A stretch of DNA of 64,000 nucleotides from Paraperibacillus esterisolvens (GCF_046237625.1 NZ_CP143545.1:4154001-4218000), one strand, 5' to 3'; shown: positions 25,974 to 34,671, counted from the first letter of the stretch. A program made the numbers and translations. The notes: generated from the letters alone by a model not told the origin.

Positions 25974-26891
25974 ATGAGAACGATGAAACTTGGAAGCAGC
26001 CAATTAGAAGTCCCTGTTGTTGCGGTCGGGTGCATGCGCATCAATTCCCTGGACAAAACTGAGGCCGAACGTTTTGTACAGACTGCACTTGATGAAGGTG
26101 CCAACTTTTTTGACCACGCGGATATTTACGGCAGCGGAGAATGCGAGGAAATCTTCGCGGATGCCGCAGGCATGAGTGCCGGTGTACGCGAGAAGATGAT
26201 CCTTCAGTCCAAATGCGGCATCCGCAAAGGAATGTTCGATTTCTCCAAAGATTATATCCTTGAGTCAGTCGACGGTATTTTGAAGCGCTTAAGAACCGAT
26301 TATCTTGATATCCTTCTGCTTCACCGCCCGGACGCATTAGTGGAGCCGGAAGAAGTAGCGGAAGCATTCGATATTCTGGAGTCTTCAGGAAAGGTGCGCC
26401 ACTTTGGTGTTTCCAATCAAAAGCCGATGCAGATTGAACTGTTGAGGAAATATGTGAAACAGCCCCTGGTTGCCAATCAGCTTCAGCTCAGCATCACCAA
26501 TGCCAATATGATTTCAAACGGCATTAATGTAAACATGGAAAACGAATCAGCGGTGGACCGTGACGGGAGTGTGCTGGACTACTGCCGCCTTCATGACATC
26601 ACCATCCAGCCGTGGTCTCCATTCCAATACGGATTCTTCGAAGGCGTATTCCTTGGAAACGAGAAATTTCCGGAGTTGAATAAACAAATCGACGAAATAG
26701 CAGCGAAATATGATGTCAGCAATACAACGATAGCCGTTGCCTGGCTTCTGCGTCATCCGGCACACATGCAGCCTGTGATCGGTACAATGAATACCGGCCG
26801 CCTAAAAGACTGCATCAAAGCAGGCGATGTCCACCTGACTCGTGAGGAGTGGTACAGCATTTATCGTGCTGCAGGCAATATTCTCCCATAA
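25974..26891 (+). CDS. Aldo/keto reductase (YcsN/YdhF type)
   Basis: A 305-residue NADPH-dependent TIM-barrel oxidoreductase. The catalytic tetrad is visible as Asp and Tyr in NFFDHADIYGSGECEE, Lys in ILQSKCGIR and His in LLLHRPD. The late segment VAWLLRHPAHMQPVIGTMN is the cofactor region. The closest named relatives are YcsN of B. subtilis and YdhF of E. coli, whose substrates are poorly known. The ATG at 25974 is used because GGAGG lies nine bases upstream; an ATG three codons earlier is too close. A strong terminator follows. Confidence 0.9.
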   Translation: MRTMKLGSSQLEVPVVAVGCMRINSLDKTEAERFVQTALDEGANFFDHADIYGSGECEEIFADAAGMSAGVREKMILQSKCGIRKGMFDFSKDYILESVDGILKRLRTDYLDILLLHRPDALVEPEEVAEAFDILESSGKVRHFGVSNQKPMQIELLRKYVKQPLVANQLQLSITNANMISNGINVNMENESAVDRDGSVLDYCRLHDITIQPWSPFQYGFFEGVFLGNEKFPELNKQIDEIAAKYDVSNTTIAVAWLLRHPAHMQPVIGTMNTGRLKDCIKAGDVHLTREEWYSIYRAAGNILP

Positions 26892-26900
26892 ACTTATTTA

Positions 26901-26936
26901 AAAGCCCCTGCCGGATTAAAAGGCAGGGGCTTTTTT
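26901..26936 (+). terminator. Terminator of the aldo/keto reductase gene
   Basis: AAAGCCCCTGCC, an 8-nt loop, GGCAGGGGC and TTTTTT. Confidence 0.9.
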
Positions 26937-26943
26937 ATTGAAT

Positions 26944-27240
26944 TTACAATTTCACAGGCTGTCCATCGAATGCCTTCACATCAAGCGGGGCTGTCAGGAA
27001 GTCCTTTGCTTTACCAACAAATGAAGTGAAATGGCTGCTCTGGTTATGGCTGGCGACTGCCCCCGCATCCTTCCAAACCTCAACCATAGTGAAGACATTT
27101 TCGTTCTCTGTATCCTTTTGGAGGCTGTAGGATACATTTCCGCTTTCTTCGCGTGAAGCTGCGATCAGCGGCTGTAGTTCTGTCAGGAACTCATCCTGTC
27201 TGGCTGGATTAACATGGAATGTAGCGTGAATAATAATCAT
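26944..27240 (-). CDS. Antibiotic biosynthesis monooxygenase (ABM) domain protein, putative quinol monooxygenase
   Basis: A 98-residue ferredoxin-like ABM-fold protein of the YgiN type. It has the family pattern HATFHVNPARQDEF at the start, then ASREESGNVSYSLQKD, FTMVEVWKDAGAVASHNQSSHF and a short C-terminal helix. Cofactor-free members oxidise quinols; others detoxify aldehydes. It follows the nitroreductase gene by 36 bp with GAGGGG before ATG, so the two are probably cotranscribed and may act together in quinone or electrophile detoxification. Confidence 0.85.
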   Translation of the reverse strand: MIIIHATFHVNPARQDEFLTELQPLIAASREESGNVSYSLQKDTENENVFTMVEVWKDAGAVASHNQSSHFTSFVGKAKDFLTAPLDVKAFDGQPVKL

Positions 27241-27276
27241 TGACTATCTTCCCCTCTTTTTTGTGATTTGGTCAGC

Positions 27277-27912
27277 TTACTTCCACTGTGCCACCCGGTC
27301 AATGGGAAGGCGGACAGACTTATGGCCAGTATCCGCTGCTTTACCGATTGAGATAAGCATAACAGGGATATAGCGCTCCTTGTCCATTCCAAATGCTTCT
27401 GCGATCTGATCTTTCTCAAAGCCTCCGATTGGATTTGTATCATACCCATAAGCACGGGCAGCCAGCATCAGCTGCATAGAAACAAGGCCGCCATCCACCA
27501 GCACTACATCTTCCATGTCAGTTCGGGAGATGGTTTCAAAATAACCGGTGAATGATTTGTGAATGCCTTCTTTTACTTCAAGCGGCATATGTCCTTCTTC
27601 TACTGCCCTTCCGTAAATTTCTTCAAACTTCTCAAAGTTGTTAAGATCGCCGAATACAGCAATCACTGCGGCAGAAGTTTCAACCTGGTTTTGATTGAAG
27701 CGGGCAAGCGGCGCGAGGGTCGCCTTCCCTTCCGGACTTTCGATTACCAGGAAGCGCCATGGCTGCATATTGACCGATGAGGGTGCAGTGGTGGCAAGTG
27801 CGAGGATCTCTTCCATTTCCTCTTTGCTTATTTTTACAGCCGGATCATAATTCTTGATTGAACGGCGATTCTTAACGATTTCATTAAAGTCATTAATCTT
27901 TTGGTTTGTCAT
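27277..27912 (-). CDS. Nitroreductase family protein
   Basis: A 211-residue FMN-dependent NAD(P)H oxidoreductase. The FMN-binding RRSIKNYDP lies near residue 17, TTAPSSVNMQPWRFLVI near 42 and GYDTNPIGGFEKDQIAEAFG near 160. It resembles YodC and MhqN of B. subtilis, which respond to quinones and electrophiles. AAGGAG lies upstream of ATG. It probably forms a two-gene operon with the ABM monooxygenase behind it. Substrate specificity is unknown. Confidence 0.9.
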   Translation of the reverse strand: MTNQKINDFNEIVKNRRSIKNYDPAVKISKEEMEEILALATTAPSSVNMQPWRFLVIESPEGKATLAPLARFNQNQVETSAAVIAVFGDLNNFEKFEEIYGRAVEEGHMPLEVKEGIHKSFTGYFETISRTDMEDVVLVDGGLVSMQLMLAARAYGYDTNPIGGFEKDQIAEAFGMDKERYIPVMLISIGKAADTGHKSVRLPIDRVAQWK

Positions 27913-28288
27913 AGCCGAGAAACTCCTTCTATCTTATCTGAATGTATTTTATTTTTCATTCAGTGCTGTTATTTATGCAGATTTACAATGAATAAAATTA
28001 CTCCTAATTGCCCTGTTTGTAAACTGATAGGGCTTAGGGAAGGAGTGCCATTGGCTGCATAAACCCCGGCTTGGCTCATCGTCCGCCCGGTGGATAGCGA
28101 GTGCCTCTCGCTGCAATCCACTTTTTTATCAACAGCCACAACGTATGCCTAAAAAAGGTGACAGAAGCGAAAAAACATTATTAATTAGTTAAAATTATAT
28201 AAAAAGACTTTACTCTATTAGCAATTCTGCATATTTTTGAATTTAAAAAAGGAGACTGTCCCTTACAATCCGGGACAGCCTCCGATTT
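27913..28288. other. Intergenic region with an imperfect hairpin element
   Basis: No gene is visible. At 28089-28127 an imperfect hairpin (GTGGAT-GCGAG against CTCGC-ATCCAC) is followed by TTTTTT on the plus strand. It looks like an intrinsic terminator, but no rightward gene ends there, so it may be a relic of an intergenic repeat. Confidence 0.4.
28245..28282 (-). terminator. Terminator of the DJ-1/PfpI gene
   Basis: On the minus strand GGAGGCTGTCCC, a 9-nt loop, GGGACAGTCTCC, then TTTTTT. Confidence 0.85.
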
Positions 28289-28957
28289 TCATTCTCCTAA
28301 TTTCTCAACAACAGCCTTCGCTACGCTCTCTGTGGACTGCGGGTTCTGGCCGGTAATCAGATTTCCATCACTGATTACATGATCTACCCAGTCATCCGCT
28401 GTAATCACATGGGCACCGAGCTCCCGCAGACGTGTCTCTAGCAGGAACGGCATATGGACATCAAGCCCTGTTGCCCGTTCTTCGCTGTCAGTGAAGGCAG
28501 CGAGATTCCTGCCTTCAACAAGCGGGGTTCCGCCTGTAAGCTTGACACCCGTTAACCCGGCGGGGCCGTGACATACAGCCGCTACCACTTTATCCTCCTC
28601 ATACATCTCCCTGACAATCTCTTGAAGTCTTGTATTGTCTGGCAGGTCAAACATCGTTCCATGGCCCCCGGGAAGGAAAACGGCATCAAATCTAGAAAGG
28701 TCCTGAACATCTTCAATTTTCAGCGTGTTTTCAAGGTATTGGGCCGTATCCAGTATTTCCTGTGGTGTTTCGCCGCCCTCGAGGCTGCGGTCATCCACAG
28801 GTGCTTGTCCGCCGCGCGGGCTTGCAACCGTCACTTCATAGCCTGCCTTCGCAAAAGCCACATATGCCTCTCCGAATTCCGAGAGCCAGAGTCCTGTGGA
28901 ATGGCCGTCATTCATTTTATCAGCAGTGGTTACTATAATTAAAACATGTTTTGACAC
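28289..28957 (-). CDS. DJ-1/PfpI family protein (type 1 glutamine amidotransferase-like)
   Basis: A 222-residue protein of the Hsp31-like branch. The nucleophile elbow is AAVCHGPAGL with Cys near residue 128. The glyoxalase/deglycase-like acid residue is in STGLWLSEFGE near residue 25, and LPGGHGTMFDLPDN precedes the elbow. Members handle methylglyoxal or act as stress chaperones. GTG is used as the start with AGGAGG eight bases upstream. It is monocistronic. Confidence 0.9.
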   Translation of the reverse strand: MSKHVLIIVTTADKMNDGHSTGLWLSEFGEAYVAFAKAGYEVTVASPRGGQAPVDDRSLEGGETPQEILDTAQYLENTLKIEDVQDLSRFDAVFLPGGHGTMFDLPDNTRLQEIVREMYEEDKVVAAVCHGPAGLTGVKLTGGTPLVEGRNLAAFTDSEERATGLDVHMPFLLETRLRELGAHVITADDWVDHVISDGNLITGQNPQSTESVAKAVVEKLGE

Positions 28958-29075
28958 GTATAATTCCTCCTAAAAATATTATAATGCTTACCATTCTCTG
29001 AAGAAGGCAACAGTATTTGCTTCCTTCTCTCTTTACCCTATTTTGTTCAAGTAACCACCTTTTGAATTCCGGCGC

Positions 29076-29108
29076 AAAAAAAAAGAGAACCTGAAAATCA
29101 GGCACTCC
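29076..29108 (-). terminator. Terminator of the cysteine dioxygenase gene
   Basis: On the minus strand GAGTGCCTGA, TTT, TCAGGTTCTC and a run of nine T residues. Confidence 0.8.
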
Positions 29109-29110
29109 TT

Positions 29111-29677
29111 CTATTTATTAGGAAGTTGCTTTTTTTGTTTCTCCAATTGTATCTTCTTGATTTCCTGGGCAAGCTCCTCCGGCCACCATGCCCCGCATTC
29201 ATCCGAAACAATGCACGCCGCACATGCCTCCAGGTCATAAACCTTCATCCCGCTGATCGGCGGAGAATAGAGATGCAGAGTCACTAGTTCAGGGCCAGCC
29301 GCCTTCATCTTGTGGACTCCTTTTCTAGGTGCATAAAAAAGCTTTCCATCTTGGTGAAGCTCCTCAAACAACTCTTCAGGCCAGCCATTTCCATCCACTT
29401 TATATACAGTATTGAGGGAACTCCCGGAGAGCACCTTTATCCAGCCTTGGGAAGCGCCATGATCATGGGGTGCACACTCCAGCTGGGACCAGTTCATCAC
29501 AAGCATTTCGACTTCCTCATTGTGATACAGAAGCTTACGATAATAAGGCCTGCCTTCTGCTGTTCTGAGCAAAGGCTTTACATCTTCAAGGGTAAGCTCC
29601 AGGTCAAGCAGCGCCTTTTTGAGTTCCTTTCTTGTCGGCTGGTTTATTAAATCCAGGACCTCTCTTACCTTTTCCAT
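29111..29677 (-). CDS. cdoA: Cysteine dioxygenase
   Basis: A 188-residue cupin of the cysteine dioxygenase type I family (YubC-like), which oxidises cysteine to cysteine sulfinate using iron and O2. The metal-binding histidines are in CAPHDHGASQGW near residue 70 (His-x-His) and in the C-terminal VTLHLYSPP near residue 132. An extended tail with a Cys-rich patch (LEACAACIVSDECGAWW) is present, which is not part of the core fold. AAGGGGG precedes ATG. It is transcribed alone toward its own terminator. Confidence 0.88.
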   Translation of the reverse strand: MEKVREVLDLINQPTRKELKKALLDLELTLEDVKPLLRTAEGRPYYRKLLYHNEEVEMLVMNWSQLECAPHDHGASQGWIKVLSGSSLNTVYKVDGNGWPEELFEELHQDGKLFYAPRKGVHKMKAAGPELVTLHLYSPPISGMKVYDLEACAACIVSDECGAWWPEELAQEIKKIQLEKQKKQLPNK

Positions 29678-29789
29678 CCTGGTATCCCCCTTTCTTAATG
29701 CAAACAGAAATATGCAGGCAAGCGAGCGAGCCGCAATATTTCTTATATGTATGAATGCAGTTCGAATGGAGTTCCCAAATGTTACAAAA

Positions 29790-29803
29790 TAAAAGCGCTT
29801 GCA
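29790..29803. promoter_or_regulatory. CcpA cre site of the gnt operon
   Basis: TAAAAGCGCTTGCA matches 13 of 14 cre positions and overlaps the -35 box, so CcpA binding would block the promoter. Confidence 0.65.
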
Positions 29804-29826
29804 AATTTAAAGGAGAAAGTTATAAT
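29799..29826 (+). promoter_or_regulatory. Sigma-A promoter of gntRKP
   Basis: TTGCAA (29799-29804) and TATAAT (29821-29826) are 16 bp apart. The cre covers the -35 box and the GntR operator starts within the -10 box. Confidence 0.8.
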
Positions 29827-29842
29827 ACTTGTATACAAGTAT
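29825..29842. promoter_or_regulatory. GntR operator
   Basis: ATACTTGTATACAAGTAT is a perfect 18-bp palindrome identical to the known GntR operator of the B. subtilis gnt operon. It overlaps the -10 box. Gluconate would release the repressor. Confidence 0.92.
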
Positions 29843-29868
29843 ACTTGAGTTGCTTAGAAGGTGAATAA

Positions 29869-30597
29869 ATGGCCGAGCGAAACGAATTTCTATATCCTGC
29901 CAAATGGCTCGCAAAGGCTTCCACAGGAGACCGCCTTGCATCTGAGCTAAGAATGAGGATCATTTCCGGATGGATTGAAAGCGGTACCATCTTGTCTGAA
30001 AATAAAATAGCTGCTGAATTTTCTGTTTCCCGCTCACCGGTGCGGGAGGCATTTAAAATTCTTTCATCGGAAAACATCATCCGTCTTGAAAGAATGGGTG
30101 CAGTGGTTATTGGCCTGTCGGAAAAGGAAATTGAAGAAATATATGATGTACGGCTTCTCATTGAAACGTTTGTCTTTGAAAGGCTTGCTAGAATTGAGAC
30201 GGATGAATTGGTAAAAGAACTGAGCAAGATACTGGAAATGATGAAGGTCGCATTCAAATATAGCGATGCGGACGAATTCTCCTTCCAGGATGTTCTATTC
30301 CACGAAACAATCATCCGGGCCGTCAATCATTCTTATATGCTGATGATCTGGACTAACCTGAAGCCTGTCATGGAAAGCTTTATCCTGATATCGATGCGGG
30401 TCCGGATCAAAGAAAATTACGAGGATTTCAGACGCATCATAGAAAATCATGAACTATACATTGAAGCCATTAAAACAAGGGATCGGGCCAAGATGATTAA
30501 ATCGCTGCATCAAAATTTCGATGACGTCCAGGGTAAAGTGGATGACCTCTGGATGTCACAAAAGATGCTGGCAGAAGGAGTGGAGAAAAATGACTAG
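29869..30597 (+). CDS. gntR: Gluconate operon repressor GntR
   Basis: A 242-residue GntR-family FadR-subgroup regulator. The winged helix lies at residues 20-85 (LASELRMRIISGWIESGTIL, KIAAEFSVSRSPVREAFKIL). The C-terminal all-helical FCD effector domain includes a metal-type His in FQDVLFHETIIRAVNH. Length and start match B. subtilis GntR. It represses its own operon at the palindrome 29825-29842 until gluconate binds. The gene overlaps gntK by 8 bp. Confidence 0.95.
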   Translation: MAERNEFLYPAKWLAKASTGDRLASELRMRIISGWIESGTILSENKIAAEFSVSRSPVREAFKILSSENIIRLERMGAVVIGLSEKEIEEIYDVRLLIETFVFERLARIETDELVKELSKILEMMKVAFKYSDADEFSFQDVLFHETIIRAVNHSYMLMIWTNLKPVMESFILISMRVRIKENYEDFRRIIENHELYIEAIKTRDRAKMIKSLHQNFDDVQGKVDDLWMSQKMLAEGVEKND

Positions 30598-32131
30598 CTA
30601 TATGCTTGGGATTGATATTGGAACAACGAGCACAAAAGCCGTTTTATTTGATGAAAATGGAAAAGTGATTCAGCAGGAAAATATCGGTTATCCGCTCTAC
30701 ACCCCTGATATATCAACAGCAGAGCAGGATCCTGAGGAGATATTCGATGCGTTCATCCTCGCTGCCGGAAATATCATGAAACATCAGCCCGGGAAAAAAA
30801 TTGCCTTTGTATCTTTCAGCAGCGCCATGCACAGCCTGATTGCCATGGATGAAAATGACCGGCCGCTGACTCCCTGCATCACCTGGGCGGATAACAGGAG
30901 TGAAGCGTGGACCCATAAAATTAAGGACGAATTGAACGGACATGAAATATATAAGCGCACAGGTACACCCATACATCCCATGTCCCCGCTGAGCAAGATT
31001 GCCTGGATCACGAATGAACGCCCTGAAATCGCTTCCAGGGCCAAGAAGTACATCGGAATTAAAGAATACATCTTTAAAAGGCTTTTTGATCAGTATGTGA
31101 TTGATCACTCCATCGCTTCAGCTACCGGAATGATGAATTTAAAAAATTTGGACTGGGATGTGGAAGCTCTGCAAGTAGCAGGAATCAATGCCTGCCAATT
31201 ATCTGAGCTTGTTCCAACTACTGCCGTATTCAGCAATTGTGATGAAGAACTGGCCAGGGACATGCATCTCGATCCGGCCACGCCTTTTGTGATCGGTGCA
31301 AGTGACGGGGTCCTGTCCAACCTTGGGGTGAATGCCATAAAAAAAGGCGAAATCGCCATTACCATCGGGACAAGCGGAGCGATCCGCACAATCATCGACC
31401 AGCCGCAGGTGGACGATAAAGGCAGGATCTTCTGTTATGCCTTAACCGAAAATCACTGGGTAATCGGCGGACCTGTCAATAATGGCGGTATGGTCCTGCG
31501 CTGGATTCGCGATGAATTTGCTTCATCTGAGATTGAAACGGCGAAGAGGCTGGGAATCGATCCTTATCAGGTATTGACCAAGATTGCAGAACGGGTACGG
31601 CCTGGATCCGACGGTCTCTTGTTCCATCCGTATCTTGCAGGTGAGCGTGCACCGTTATGGAATCCTGATGTCCGCGGCTCTTTCTTCGGCCTGACGATGT
31701 CTCATAAGAAAGAGCATATGATCCGCGCTGCCTTAGAAGGTGTCATCTACAATCTATACACGGTATTCCTTGCTCTCATTGAGTGCATGGACGGGCCTGT
31801 CACCCGTATTCAGGCAACCGGCGGATTCGCCCGGTCCGAGGTATGGCGCCAGATGATGGCCGATATCTTTGAATCTGAAGTGGTTGTCCCCGAGAGCTAT
31901 GAAAGCTCCTGTCTCGGGGCGTGCATCCTGGGGCTCTATGCGACAGGGAGGATCGATTCCTTTGACGTGGTTTCTGAAATGGTGGGAAGCACTTATAGAC
32001 ATACGCCAATGGAAGAAGCAGCCAAGGAATACAGACAGCTTATGCCTATCTTTATCAGCCTCTCGAGAGTTCTTGAAGAGGATTACACACAGATTGCCAA
32101 GTATCAGAGGAGTTTAATCAATAAAAAATAG
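30590..32131 (+). CDS. gntK: Gluconokinase
   Basis: A 513-residue FGGY-family carbohydrate kinase, the same size as Bacillus GntK, that phosphorylates gluconate with ATP. The N-terminal phosphate-binding motif is MLGIDIGTTSTKAVLFDE. The catalytic Asp is in GASDGVLSNLG, with TIGTSGAIR nearby. The FGGY signature part reads IQATGGFARSEVWRQMMAD. The start at 30590 lies inside the gntR stop region and has GGAG upstream, so translation is coupled. Its product, 6-phosphogluconate, enters the pentose phosphate pathway. Confidence 0.96.
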   Translation: MTSYMLGIDIGTTSTKAVLFDENGKVIQQENIGYPLYTPDISTAEQDPEEIFDAFILAAGNIMKHQPGKKIAFVSFSSAMHSLIAMDENDRPLTPCITWADNRSEAWTHKIKDELNGHEIYKRTGTPIHPMSPLSKIAWITNERPEIASRAKKYIGIKEYIFKRLFDQYVIDHSIASATGMMNLKNLDWDVEALQVAGINACQLSELVPTTAVFSNCDEELARDMHLDPATPFVIGASDGVLSNLGVNAIKKGEIAITIGTSGAIRTIIDQPQVDDKGRIFCYALTENHWVIGGPVNNGGMVLRWIRDEFASSEIETAKRLGIDPYQVLTKIAERVRPGSDGLLFHPYLAGERAPLWNPDVRGSFFGLTMSHKKEHMIRAALEGVIYNLYTVFLALIECMDGPVTRIQATGGFARSEVWRQMMADIFESEVVVPESYESSCLGACILGLYATGRIDSFDVVSEMVGSTYRHTPMEEAAKEYRQLMPIFISLSRVLEEDYTQIAKYQRSLINKK

Positions 32132-32156
32132 ATATTAATTTTAGGGGGAATCAATC

Positions 32157-33503
32157 ATGCCATTAGTTATTGTAGCACTTGGAATTTTAGCTCTTCTATT
32201 ATTGATCATGGGCTTGAAGCTCAACACATTCATTTCCTTGATCATCGTTTCATTCGGTGTCGCCCTGGCATTGGGCATGCCGCTTACAGATATCGTCAAA
32301 ACGATTGAAGCCGGCCTCGGCGGGACACTCGGCCATCTGGCCCTGATCTTCGGTCTTGGCGCCATGCTTGGAAAATTGATCGCAGATTCAGGCGGCGCTC
32401 AGCGTATCGCCATGACACTGGTTAATAAATTCGGTGAAAAGAATATCCAATGGGCAGTAGTCGCCGCTTCTTTCATCATCGGAATTGCACTGTTTTTTGA
32501 AGTGGGTCTTGTACTATTAATCCCGATTGTGTTTGCTATCTCAAGAGAATTAAAGATTTCCATCCTGTTTCTCGGCATTCCAATGGTGGCAGCGTTATCT
32601 GTCACACACGGATTTTTACCGCCGCATCCAGGGCCAACCGTCATTGCTGGTGAATACGGCGCCGATCTTGGCCAGGTACTGCTTTATGGCTTCATTATCG
32701 CTGTTCCTACCGTAATTTTGGCTGGTCCGGTATTTACGAAGATCGCCAAGAGGCTCGTTCCGGATTCGTTCAACAAAACGGGCAATATCGCTTCTTTAGG
32801 AGAACAAAAAACGTTTAAGCTTGAAGACACTCCTGGTTTTGGAATCAGTGTATTCACAGCCATGCTTCCGGTAATCTTGATGTCCATCGCCACCATCATC
32901 ACCCTTGTTCAAAAAACAATGGGCGTTGAAGATAATAGTATGCTCGCAGCCATTCGTTTTATCGGGGATGCTTCCACTTCCATGCTGATTTCCCTGCTGG
33001 TCGCTGTTTATACCATGGGTCTGGCAAGGAAGATCCCAATTAGGGATGTAATGGATTCTTGTACCAATGCAATCGCCCATATCGGCATGATGCTCCTTAT
33101 CATCGGTGGCGGCGGTGCCTTCAAGCAAGTGCTGATTGACGGCGGTGTAGGCGATTATGTAGCTGAACTGTTCAAAGACACGTCTCTATCGCCGATCCTG
33201 CTTGCCTGGATCATCGCAGCCATCCTGCGTATCTCACTCGGATCTGCAACTGTGTCAGCACTGACAACAGCCGGCCTGGTCATCCCGCTGCTCGGCCAGA
33301 CGGATGTCAATCTTGCACTTGTGGTTCTGGCTACAGGGGCAGGCAGTCTGATTGCCTCCCATGTAAACGATGCAGGCTTCTGGATGTTCAAGGAATATTT
33401 CGGATTAAGCATGAAAGAGACCTTCGCAACCTGGACTCTGCTTGAGACGATCATTTCAGTTGCCGGACTAGGATTCGTCCTGCTGCTCAGTTTGTTTGTA
33501 TAA
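32157..33503 (+). CDS. gntP: Gluconate permease GntP
   Basis: A 448-residue gluconate:H+ symporter with about 12-14 transmembrane segments, matching the length of B. subtilis GntP. Family motifs include VTHGFLPPHPGPTVIAGEYGADLG near residue 142 and the C-terminal GAGSLIASHVNDAGFWMFKEYFG near residue 394. AGGGGG precedes ATG. It is the last gene: gntZ (6-phosphogluconate dehydrogenase), fourth in B. subtilis, is absent and a terminator follows. Confidence 0.96.
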   Translation: MPLVIVALGILALLLLIMGLKLNTFISLIIVSFGVALALGMPLTDIVKTIEAGLGGTLGHLALIFGLGAMLGKLIADSGGAQRIAMTLVNKFGEKNIQWAVVAASFIIGIALFFEVGLVLLIPIVFAISRELKISILFLGIPMVAALSVTHGFLPPHPGPTVIAGEYGADLGQVLLYGFIIAVPTVILAGPVFTKIAKRLVPDSFNKTGNIASLGEQKTFKLEDTPGFGISVFTAMLPVILMSIATIITLVQKTMGVEDNSMLAAIRFIGDASTSMLISLLVAVYTMGLARKIPIRDVMDSCTNAIAHIGMMLLIIGGGGAFKQVLIDGGVGDYVAELFKDTSLSPILLAWIIAAILRISLGSATVSALTTAGLVIPLLGQTDVNLALVVLATGAGSLIASHVNDAGFWMFKEYFGLSMKETFATWTLLETIISVAGLGFVLLLSLFV

Positions 33504-33507
33504 TAAG

Positions 33508-33543
33508 AAGATCCCGCACTCCATCTGTGCGGAATCTTTTTTT
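33508..33543 (+). terminator. Terminator of gntRKP
   Basis: GATCCCGCAC, a 7-nt loop, GTGCGGAATC, then TTTTTTT. Confidence 0.85.
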
Positions 33544-33545
33544 AT

Positions 33546-33821
33546 TTAAGAAAAGATAAGCAGCAGGCCGAATCCTGCTATCCAAAGAAATGGGATAAAG
33601 GTGATGATGACAGCCTTTCTTTTAGAACGGATACAGAATACCCAGGCAAGTATGGAACATGTGAGGAAGGCCACCGGGTAAGCCCCTACTCCAAGGACAA
33701 AAGCTGTATTGTCGAAATGGATGCCCGCATCAAAGCTCATGAACGATAATCCCCAGATTGGAAGTCAGGGAATCAGGCAGAGGGCATACAGGATCTGGGT
33801 GGTGATGAGGAAGGTCTTCAT
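33546..33821 (-). pseudogene. Small membrane protein gene with an in-frame TGA at codon 19
   Basis: The intact design would be a 91-residue membrane protein. AGGAGGAG sits before ATG at 33819-33821, followed by MKTFLITTQILYALCLIP. Codon 19 is TGA (33765-33767), then the frame continues as LPIWGLSFMSFDAG to two more hydrophobic helices and ends at 33546. TGG to TGA is the simplest explanation. A 64-residue fragment could start from the internal ATG at 33740, but it has no ribosome-binding site. The family is not recognised. Either a real nonsense mutation or a base-call error. Confidence 0.6.
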
Positions 33822-33904
33822 ACTCTCCTCCTGAAGGTGTACGATTTCTTTCAGTATATTCAAAAGGACCTATCCTTATAAGTACCATGCACACCCCATA
33901 TTCA

Positions 33905-34234
33905 TTACAGATTACTATCCCTCTCTACATAATCCTTGAGGGCAGCAAGCCTGTCGTCCCAGTATTCCTCAAAAAAGGACACCCAGTCCTTAATTTCTGC
34001 CAATGGCCCGGCGTTAAGCGTATACCGCATTTCCCGCCCTACCTTCCGGCGTCGGACAAGGCCGGCATCTGAAAGGTAGATTAAATGCTTTTTAACTCCG
34101 GTCCTGCTGATCGGGAAACAATCTGAAATCGCCGCGATCGGCATCTCCTTATCTGAAAGAAGCTTCAGCATCCTGCGCCGGACAGGGTCGGCGACTGCCC
34201 GGAATACATCATGTGCAGCGGAAGTTTCCCCCAC
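33905..34234 (-). CDS. ArsR-family winged-helix repressor
   Basis: A 109-residue regulator with a winged helix-turn-helix (AHDVFRAVADPVRRRMLKLL, IAAISDCFPISRTGVKKHLIYL, AGLVRRRKVGREMRYTL). No cysteine pair for metal sensing is seen, so it is probably not a metalloregulator. A GTG start at 34234 lies beside the stop of the preceding SRPBCC gene with GAGG upstream, which implies coupled translation; an ATG at 34267 is an alternative. Pairs of ArsR with an SRPBCC protein are common in Bacillus. It probably represses this operon at the dyad 34657-34670. Confidence 0.85.
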   Translation of the reverse strand: MGETSAAHDVFRAVADPVRRRMLKLLSDKEMPIAAISDCFPISRTGVKKHLIYLSDAGLVRRRKVGREMRYTLNAGPLAEIKDWVSFFEEYWDDRLAALKDYVERDSNL

Positions 34235-34235
34235 A

Positions 34236-34634
34236 TTAAGCCTCAAGATAAGCTGGGAGCTTTTCATTGACGATTTTTTCCCAGCCGCCATCCATGATTT
34301 CTCTTATTTTCAACTTATCAGCATTCCAGCCAGAATGTATCAGGGTAAATTCTGTTTCCCCTTCTTCTGTCTCTTTCAATTCAAAAGTAAGATGCCATTC
34401 CTTATCCCAGTCAAATCCGATCCGGTTTGGCGGCTCCAATTGCGTAATTTTACATGGTGAGTCTCCAAATTGACCTGTATGCAGGACAAATTCATGACCC
34501 AGCACAGGCTCCATAGTATTGTCCATCCACCAGGCTGCAAGGCCCGCTGATGTTGAGACAGCCCTCCACACCTTCTCGATTGTTGCTTTAAGCACAATGG
34601 TCTTTCGAATTTCCGGCAAATCATTTTTCATCAT
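34236..34634 (-). CDS. SRPBCC domain (AHSA1-like) protein
   Basis: A 132-residue helix-grip protein of the activator-of-Hsp90-ATPase-homolog family. The pattern is typical: KTIVLKATIEKVWRAVSTSAGLAAWW at the start, then GHEFVLHTG, CKITQLEPPNRIGFDWD and the C-terminal helix IREIMDGGWEKIVNEKLPAYL. These proteins bind hydrophobic ligands; in bacteria the role is mostly unknown. GGAGG lies seven bases before ATG at 34634. It is the first gene of a two-gene unit with the ArsR regulator. Confidence 0.88.
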   Translation of the reverse strand: MMKNDLPEIRKTIVLKATIEKVWRAVSTSAGLAAWWMDNTMEPVLGHEFVLHTGQFGDSPCKITQLEPPNRIGFDWDKEWHLTFELKETEEGETEFTLIHSGWNADKLKIREIMDGGWEKIVNEKLPAYLEA

Positions 34635-34656
34635 ATAAACCTCCAATATTAAAATA

Positions 34657-34670
34657 ACACCTTTTGGTGT
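34657..34670. promoter_or_regulatory. Candidate ArsR operator
   Basis: ACACC-TTTT-GGTGT is a dyad placed one base downstream of the -10 box of the SRPBCC-arsR promoter, a position suited to autorepression. Confidence 0.5.
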
Positions 34671-34671
34671 C

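Noticed and set aside
33765..33767. Selenocysteine at the TGA of the small membrane protein
   Set aside because: No SECIS-like hairpin was apparent and the position is best explained by Trp.
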